A DNA stretch of 64,000 nt from Candidatus Gemmiger faecigallinarum (GTDB taxonomy: Bacteria; Bacillota; Clostridia; Oscillospirales; Ruminococcaceae). A program made the translations under genes and the position numbers. The DNA lies in NCBI GenBank assembly GCA_019120395.1, contig DWVD01000027.1, positions 38,205 through 102,204 on the forward strand, in the 5' to 3' direction. Shown here one piece after another: positions 58,348-64,000 of the stretch; position 1 is the first letter of the stretch, and every line of letters begins with the position of its first letter. The notes below the pieces were generated by a model. The model was not told where the DNA came from, searched no databases, and was given only the letters and a program-made list of their open reading frames with translations.

Positions 58348-59616
58348 TTACGCCTTGTGCGGCACCAGTACCCGCAGGATAAACCAGTTGTCCTCGCAGT
58401 GCACCGTCACCGTCCCGCCGTACTTTTCCGCCGTGGCACGCACGCTGCGGATCCCGTACCCGTGGGGCGGCATGCCGTCGGCGTCCAGCGGCACCGGCTC
58501 CTCGCAGTAATTTTCAAAGCGCAGCATCACAAACCCGTGCTGCGCATAGATCGCCGTCCGGATCAGCCGCTTTTCCGGGTCGGCCAGCCGCTGCACGCTC
58601 TCGGTCGCGTTGTCCAGCGCTGTGCCCACCAGGGTGCAGATGTCTCCCGTCGGCATAAAATCCAGCAGATGCCCGTCCGCCACGCAGGTAAAATTGATGT
58701 CGTGCTGCTGGCAGAAAATGCTTTTCGCCGTCAACAGCGTATCCAGCACCGGATTGCCCGTCTTGTTCTGCGCCTCGTACATCTGGATCCCGGTCTCCAT
58801 TTTTTCCAGCGCTTCCGCCTTCCTGCCCGGATCCTTTTCCGCCCGGATCGCCGCGATCTGCAGCTTCAGGTCATGGCACTGCCGGTTGATCAGCCGTATG
58901 CTCTCGCGGCTCTGCTGGTACTGGGCGTACTGGCGGCGCAGCACGTTGTCCATCTCCTCCAGTTCCCGGTGCAGCCGGGTCTCCCGCAGCTGTTCCTGCT
59001 GTACCGAAAGCAGCAGCACCCCGGCAAAGTCCACCAGCGTCCTGGTATACAGCACGCTCATGGTCACATCCCCCTGCTGGGCAAAGGTAAAGTTGCTCAC
59101 GGCAAAAGCTGCCAGCGCCATGATCACCGCGCTGCTCAGCGCCCGTCCCGTGATCCCCAGCACCGGATTCTGGCGCACCCGCCGGAATTCATACCAGTAG
59201 AGAAACCCGTACACCGCCGCATAAACGGCCGCCATCAGCAGCAACGCAAGCGGCTGCCAGCCGCTCATTTCCGGCCACAGCATGCAGTGCAGCTGCCACT
59301 CCAGGCTGGCGGCAAACTCCGCCAGCAAAAACGCCCGCGCGCAGCAATACCCGGCATCCCGCGCCGAAATGTCACAGCAGGCATAAATGTACAAAAACAT
59401 CGCCGCCACGGCCGTCACCATGCAGGGGATCCACCACGCCAGCGGCACTTTGCCGGTCGCCTGCAAAAAAGCCCCCAGCCCCGCCAGCCACGCGGCCGAC
59501 ATCGCCGCCGTCGCGCCCCTGCCAAATCTTGGGCGCAGCGCCAGCAGATACAATGTGCAGGCCAGCCACTCCGCCAGCGCCGTATACAGTCTCGGTATAT
59601 CCGGCAGCCCCGTCAC
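58348..59616 (-). CDS. GHKL-domain sensor histidine kinase (AgrC/NatK-like)
   Basis: 6-TM N-terminus, 'RLINRQCHDLKLQIAAI', 'VGTALDNATESVQ'. Confidence 0.9.
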   Translation of the reverse strand: MTGLPDIPRLYTALAEWLACTLYLLALRPRFGRGATAAMSAAWLAGLGAFLQATGKVPLAWWIPCMVTAVAAMFLYIYACCDISARDAGYCCARAFLLAEFAASLEWQLHCMLWPEMSGWQPLALLLMAAVYAAVYGFLYWYEFRRVRQNPVLGITGRALSSAVIMALAAFAVSNFTFAQQGDVTMSVLYTRTLVDFAGVLLLSVQQEQLRETRLHRELEEMDNVLRRQYAQYQQSRESIRLINRQCHDLKLQIAAIRAEKDPGRKAEALEKMETGIQMYEAQNKTGNPVLDTLLTAKSIFCQQHDINFTCVADGHLLDFMPTGDICTLVGTALDNATESVQRLADPEKRLIRTAIYAQHGFVMLRFENYCEEPVPLDADGMPPHGYGIRSVRATAEKYGGTVTVHCEDNWFILRVLVPHKA

Positions 59617-60323
59617 TTGGTCTCACCCCCGATATAGTCGGTCAGCGCTTCCAAAAACGCTTTCTTCCGCGGCCGGCTGACCTGCAGCTCAAACGGCCCC
59701 ACCTGCACGGTGTTCTGCTGCAGGGCGATCACCTGCGCCAGATTCACCAGGTATCCGCTGTTGCATCGGGCAAACGGCTTGCCTGCCAGCTTTTCTTCAA
59801 ACGCCTTCAGGCTGCCGGGCGCCGTCAGCTTCCCGTCCTCCGTGTGGAAATGCACCCAATGCCCGTCGCTTTCCAGATAGTAGATGGTATCCACCGCCAC
59901 CCGCCGGAACCCGCCCTCGGCCGGCACCGTCAAAAAGGTCTGCTGCCGTTTCCGCAGCCGTCCCACCGCCTTCTGCAGCTGCTGCGAAAAGGCAAAGTAA
60001 GGCACCGGCTTCAGCACATAGTCCAGCGCGTCCACCGCATATCCCCGTATGGCGAACTGCGCCATGTTGGTGATAAAGATCAAAATCACATCCGGGTCCA
60101 CCTTGCGGATGGCCTCGGCGGCCGTCATGCCGTCCATCCGCGCCATCTGCACGTCCAGCAGGATAATATCGTACACCGCCCGGTAGTCCGATATGATCTC
60201 GTCCCCGTCGGCATAGGTCGTCAGTTCAAACATTCTGCCAAACTGCCGCTCGTACCGCCTGATGTACTCCACCAGCTGCTCCCGGACCTCTGCGTCGTCC
60301 TCCACAATGGCAATGCGGATCAT
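59613..60323 (-). CDS. LytTR-family response regulator
   Basis: MIRIAIVEDDAEVREQLVEYIRRYERQFG...DIILLDVQMARMDGMTAAEAIR... C-terminal LytTR 'IYYLESDGHWVHFHTEDG'. Confidence 0.94.
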   Translation of the reverse strand: MIRIAIVEDDAEVREQLVEYIRRYERQFGRMFELTTYADGDEIISDYRAVYDIILLDVQMARMDGMTAAEAIRKVDPDVILIFITNMAQFAIRGYAVDALDYVLKPVPYFAFSQQLQKAVGRLRKRQQTFLTVPAEGGFRRVAVDTIYYLESDGHWVHFHTEDGKLTAPGSLKAFEEKLAGKPFARCNSGYLVNLAQVIALQQNTVQVGPFELQVSRPRKKAFLEALTDYIGGETK

Positions 60324-60706
60324 GTCGCCGCCCCCTTTCGCTCTGTTTCGCTCTATTATACCATCCTGCCGGCGGCAGCGCAAACCGCCCGGCCCGCCGC
60401 AGGCCGCAGGCTTTTTTCCCGTTCCCGCGGCATTTCCCTGCCGTTTTTCCCGGCTCCCCTGCCGCCGGTCCGCCGTTTCCGCGCCCGCCTCCTTTCCGCG
60501 TTTCGCTCTGCACCCGTCGCCTGCGCAGTCCCCGTCCGCCTCTCTCCAGTTTTTTTGCAAAAATTCTTCCGGGAATCTTTGTAAAACCCGCGATCCATGC
60601 TACAATAGCAATATACGGTCCGGCTCCGCCCCGCGCGGCGGCCCGCCGTCTCTGTATGCCATTCGGCTGCATTTCAAATGTGTATATCCAAAGGAGGCTC
60701 TCTCCC

Positions 60707-61657
60707 ATGAAAGACGTTGTCGCCCTGGGCGAACTTCTGATCGACTTTGCTCCCGTCTCCACCGACGCCGCCGGCTACCCCACGGTGGCCGCCCAGCCGG
60801 GCGGCGCGCCGGGCAACTTCCTGGCCGCGCTGCAAGCCTACGGCTGCACCACCGCGCTGATCGGCAAGGTGGGCGCAGACAGCTTCGGCCGCCTGCTGAC
60901 GCGCACGCTGGCCGAAAAGGGCATCGAGACCCGCGGCGTCGTGGCCGATCCGAAGGTATTCACCACGCTGGCCTTTGTCACGCTGGACGCCACCGGCAAC
61001 CGGGAGTTCAGCTTTGCCCGCAAGCCCGGCGCCGACACCTGCCTGACCGCCGGCGAAGTGGATCTTTCCCTGATCGAAGAAGCAAAGGTGTTCCACTTCG
61101 GCACGCTCAGCCTGACCGACGAACCGGCCCGCACTGCCACGCAAAAGGCCGTGGCCTGCGCCAGGGCAAACGGCAAACTGGTCAGCTTTGACCCCAACCT
61201 GCGCAAACCGCTGTGGCCGGACGACAACGCCGCAAAAACGCAGATCGAGTGGGGCCTGCGCCAGGCGGACATCGTCAAGATCAGCGACGAGGAGATTGAT
61301 TTCCTGTGGGGGCTTTCTCCCGAGGAAGGCGCGCAGAAGCTGCTGTCCGAATACGGCGTCCAGCTGGTCTACGCCACACTCGGCCCCAAAGGCTGCCACT
61401 TTGCCAACCAAAACGGCTGCGGCGAGGTAGAAAGCCCCGCCGGCATCCATGTGGTGGACACCACCGGCGCCGGCGACATCTTCGGCGGCAGCGCCATGAG
61501 CCAGTTCCTCAAGACTGGCAAAGCCCCGTCGGCGCTGACCGTCAGCGAAATGCGCGCCATCACCCGCTTCGCCTGCTGCGCCGCCAGCCTTTCCACCCAG
61601 ACCCATGGCGGCATCAACAGCGTTCCCGCCGCAGACGCAGTCCTTGCCATCGTGTGA
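60707..61657 (+). CDS. PfkB-family carbohydrate kinase (fructokinase-like)
   Basis: MKDVVALGELLIDFAPVSTDAAGYPTVAAQPGGAPGNFLAAL... 'DTTGAGDIFGGSAM'. Confidence 0.92.
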   Translation: MKDVVALGELLIDFAPVSTDAAGYPTVAAQPGGAPGNFLAALQAYGCTTALIGKVGADSFGRLLTRTLAEKGIETRGVVADPKVFTTLAFVTLDATGNREFSFARKPGADTCLTAGEVDLSLIEEAKVFHFGTLSLTDEPARTATQKAVACARANGKLVSFDPNLRKPLWPDDNAAKTQIEWGLRQADIVKISDEEIDFLWGLSPEEGAQKLLSEYGVQLVYATLGPKGCHFANQNGCGEVESPAGIHVVDTTGAGDIFGGSAMSQFLKTGKAPSALTVSEMRAITRFACCAASLSTQTHGGINSVPAADAVLAIV

Positions 61658-61774
61658 GCCTTTTTTCTCTGCGCCTTTCCCGGCCGCGCGGCCCTTCCCG
61701 CCTCATCCGGCCTCCTTTTTCCCGCCGACGCCCCTCCCGCCGCATTTTTCTCCCCAATTCCCCGTTTTCCGCTC

Positions 61775-61803
61775 TTGCAATCCTCCTCCAGATTTGCTAT
61801 AAT
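61775..61803 (+). promoter_or_regulatory. promoter upstream of tRNA-Arg locus
   Basis: TTGCAA - 17 nt - TATAAT. Confidence 0.75.
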
Positions 61804-61885
61804 AGACTTTGTTACCCGCCTGTCTCCCCAACGGCAGCCCGGCGGTCTAACACCATACCGGATTCGCTTCCAGCGATTCCCCATA

Positions 61886-61925
61886 TGCGGTCGTAGCTCA
61901 GCTGGATAGAGCGTTGGACTCCGAC
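61886..61925 (+). repeat. partial tRNA-Arg copy (5' half to anticodon loop)
   Basis: TGCGGTCGTAGCTCAGCTGGATAGAGCGTTGGACTCCGAC, 40 bp identical to 62089-62128. Confidence 0.9.
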
Positions 61926-62089
61926 AACTGTGGCACGTTAGGCAACCGGCAAGAAATTGCTCGGCATAACGTGAAAAAGCAGGCACATCACCCGGTGGTT
62001 TGCGGTAGACTGACCACGAATTGACCACCAACCCGATTTTCACAATTTTATACGATGAATCTCGTCCCAGCGACGATTTTCATAAATGT

Positions 62090-62166
62090 GCGGTCGTAGC
62101 TCAGCTGGATAGAGCGTTGGACTCCGACTCCAAAGGCCAGAGGTTCGAATCCCCCCGGCCGCACCA
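62090..62166 (+). tRNA. tRNA-Arg (anticodon CCG), T-stem with two A-C mismatches
   Basis: GCGGTCG acceptor, D-arm, TTGGA-CTCCGAC-TCCAA anticodon arm, TTCGAAT T-loop, encoded CCA. Confidence 0.85.
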
Positions 62167-62203
62167 AGAGCAGTGCTTTTTAGGCACTGCTCTTTTTGTT
62201 TTG
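62167..62203 (+). terminator. terminator after tRNA-Arg
   Basis: AAGAGCAGTGC-TTTTTAG-GCACTGCTCTT TTTGTTTT. Confidence 0.85.
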
Positions 62204-62314
62204 TATGAAATTGAACGGGATGCTGCAAGGGGTGGATTCGAACAGCCTGTGCCCGCCGTCTGCGTCCCGGCGGGCAAAAACAGTCCTGCGGACTGTTTTT
62301 AAGGCGCGGCTCGG

Positions 62315-62335
62315 CGAATCCCCCCGGCCGCACCA
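62315..62335 (+). repeat. partial tRNA 3'-end copy
   Basis: CGAATCCCCCCGGCCGCACCA identical (21 bp) to 62146-62166. Confidence 0.9.
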
Positions 62336-62372
62336 AAAAAGGTCGCTGTATTGCAGTACAGCGACCTTTTTT
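62335..62372. terminator. bidirectional terminator
   Basis: AAAAAAGGTCGCTGTA-TTGCAG-TACAGCGACCTTTTTT. Confidence 0.85.
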
Positions 62373-62443
62373 ATTTTGTCACGGCTCAGTGCTTGTCAAT
62401 CCACTTTTGACGCTACACGGTAACATCGGCCATGACAGACACG

Positions 62444-62529
62444 AAAAAACTGATAAGATAGCTCATGGAATCTCCTTTCCGTGCTGGTTTTGTACATCGG
62501 GCAGCACGAGAGCTATTTTATCAGTTTTT
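62444..62529. other. long inverted repeat enclosing a small hydrophobic ORF start (minus strand)
   Basis: AAAAACTGATAAGATAGCTC ... GAGCTATTTTATCAGTTTTT (19/20) with inner CGTGCTG/CAGCACG; minus-strand AAGGAGATTCCATGAGCTATCTTATCAGTTTTTTC. Confidence 0.6.
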
Positions 62530-62557
62530 GTTTTTGTATCATCCTTGTCTTCAAAAT

Positions 62558-63499
62558 TCAGGCAAAAGTCCTTTCTTGTGAATCAGGCAACGCTTTTGAT
62601 TTCAGAAAACAGATGGTGAATGTCGTTTCGTGGTCCGGAAAACTTTGTACCTGAATGGTGCCGCCCATAGCAACGACCAGTTCCTTGGTTATGGAAAGGC
62701 CAAGGCCGTTTCCGGGGGCTGTTCGGGAAGGATCGCATTGATATAACCGGTCAAAAACATGAGGAAGATCGTCGGCAGAAATGCCTGTGCCATTGTCGGA
62801 GACACGGATCGTTGCCTGTCGGGCGTCAGGGATCAAACAGAAACGAAACTGCGTGCCGTGGCTGTGCCGGAGCACATTCTCACAAAGGTTGTTTACAATA
62901 CGCTTGTAGGCGTTTTTATCCAGATCTGCCAGCCAGGTTTCTTCCGGGATCTCAATCGCATAGGAAAAACCGCTGCTTTCCAGCGGGCCGATCCATTCGG
63001 CCACATATTGCCGTGAAATCTCACAGAGATCCAGCGGCTCTATCTGCAGTTTCTGTTCACCTGCATCCAGTTTGACCCATTCGAAGAGCTTTTCCACAAA
63101 GGAACGCAGGGCATCGGCCCGTTCATAGGCGGTCTGCAGATATTCTTCCTTCTCCTGGCCCACCACAAGTCCGTTTTCTACGGCTTCCAGATAACCTGTC
63201 AGGGAGGCAAGCGGTGTCTTGATGTCATGGGAAAGATTGGTGATCAGCTGTTTATAGGCCTGTTCGTGGTGCTTCTGTTGGATGGCGCTCTGCTGGCTTT
63301 GCTGTACGATCTTGTTGATGCCGTAGCCAATGGAACGAATCGCTTGCGGACCGCGGGTTACGATCCTGCGGTTCAGGTTTCCGGCTCCGATATCTTCCAA
63401 GGCTTTCTGGATTTCCAGAAGCTCCCGGTGCCAGAGAAAAAGCGTTGCAGCAAGCCAAAGAGCAAGCGCCGCACACAAAATACAAATGACGGATAGCAT
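62558..63499 (-). CDS. sensor histidine kinase
   Basis: 'QLITNLSHDIKTPLASLTGYLEAVENG', 'NNLCENVLRHSHG', 'GNGLGLSITKELVVAMGG'. Confidence 0.92.
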   Translation of the reverse strand: MLSVICILCAALALWLAATLFLWHRELLEIQKALEDIGAGNLNRRIVTRGPQAIRSIGYGINKIVQQSQQSAIQQKHHEQAYKQLITNLSHDIKTPLASLTGYLEAVENGLVVGQEKEEYLQTAYERADALRSFVEKLFEWVKLDAGEQKLQIEPLDLCEISRQYVAEWIGPLESSGFSYAIEIPEETWLADLDKNAYKRIVNNLCENVLRHSHGTQFRFCLIPDARQATIRVSDNGTGISADDLPHVFDRLYQCDPSRTAPGNGLGLSITKELVVAMGGTIQVQSFPDHETTFTICFLKSKALPDSQERTFA

Positions 63500-63511
63500 A
63501 GATCTTCTCCC

Positions 63512-64000
63512 TTATGCCTTTTCATTGAAGCGATACCCCACGCCATACACCGTCAGTACATAAAAGGGGTGCTCGGGGTCCGGCTCAATCTTTTTGCGCA
63601 GCTTGCTGATGATCGACATAATATTGCCGTCATCCTGGTAATAAGGCTCTTTCCAGATATTCTGATAGATTTGCTGTTTGGTAAAGATGCGCCCCTTGTG
63701 CTCGGCCAGAAAGAGGAGAATGTCAAATTCTCTGGCGGTCAGAGATACCAGCTTTCCCTTTACTTCCACCGAATGCGCCGACGGGTCGATGGTCATATCG
63801 TGAAACCGAAGGCGCTGATCCTCTTCATGGTGGGGATTGAACTTCGTATACCGGCGCACCAGGGAGTTCACGCGGGCCGTCAATTCTGCCAGGCCGAAGG
63901 GCTTTGTCAGATAGTCATCTGCACCGTTCTGCAGTCCGGCGACCTTATCTTCTTCCTGATCTTTGGCGGTAAGCATCAGGACCGGCACGTTGCTCACAGC
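63512..64000 (-). CDS. OmpR-family response regulator (N-terminus beyond window)
   Basis: VPVLMLTAKDQEEDKVAGLQNGADDYLTKPFGLAELTARVNSLVRRY... winged-helix C-terminus. Confidence 0.93.
   Translation of the reverse strand, partial: AVSNVPVLMLTAKDQEEDKVAGLQNGADDYLTKPFGLAELTARVNSLVRRYTKFNPHHEEDQRLRFHDMTIDPSAHSVEVKGKLVSLTAREFDILLFLAEHKGRIFTKQQIYQNIWKEPYYQDDGNIMSIISKLRKKIEPDPEHPFYVLTVYGVGYRFNEKA

Noticed and set aside
58348-60323. agr-type quorum-sensing locus
   Set aside because: GHKL kinase and LytTR regulator are present, but no AgrB-like protease or AgrD-like precursor peptide is visible nearby.
62021-62336. ORFs such as AAGGIRTSGLWSRSPTLYPAELRPH over the tRNA locus
   Set aside because: Spurious translations of tRNA and tRNA-derived repeats, not proteins.

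Overview
This 64 kb window comes from a GC-rich chromosome. Gene content suggests a Faecalibacterium/Subdoligranulum-like Clostridium, which is an inference from gene families only. Most of it is ordinary housekeeping sequence: dapL, dapF, acpP, proS, metQNI, an MntR-like regulator, PfkB kinases, two-component systems, lysS-greA, a cell-surface polysaccharide/acyltransferase cluster, hflX and CarD. Four areas stand out. (1) A Met-rich leader peptide (MYRRDGMMMCMYSMLRQ...) lies behind a consensus sigma-A promoter and in front of a perfect intrinsic terminator and metQNI. It looks like ribosome-mediated methionine attenuation. (2) A ~9.6 kb AT-richer integrative element (about 32225-41810) is inserted inside lysS. 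It separates the catalytic LysRS from a C-terminal tRNA-binding domain across a 15-bp direct repeat, and TGGTGTA arm-type repeats lie at both ends. It carries a PglZ / unknown / DUF262-HNH cassette flanked by fragments of other mobile-element genes. (3) A scarred tRNA-Arg(CCG) locus (61.8-62.5 kb) has partial 5' and 3' tRNA duplications and an apparently chimeric tRNA. (4) Several structured non-coding elements are present: a dispersed intergenic repeat with covarying stems, a C-rich-loop sRNA candidate, back-to-back palindromes inside a gene, and a possible greA leader attenuator. A stripped prophage remnant lies at 53.6-56.3 kb. All assignments come from reading the sequence; no database searches were run.
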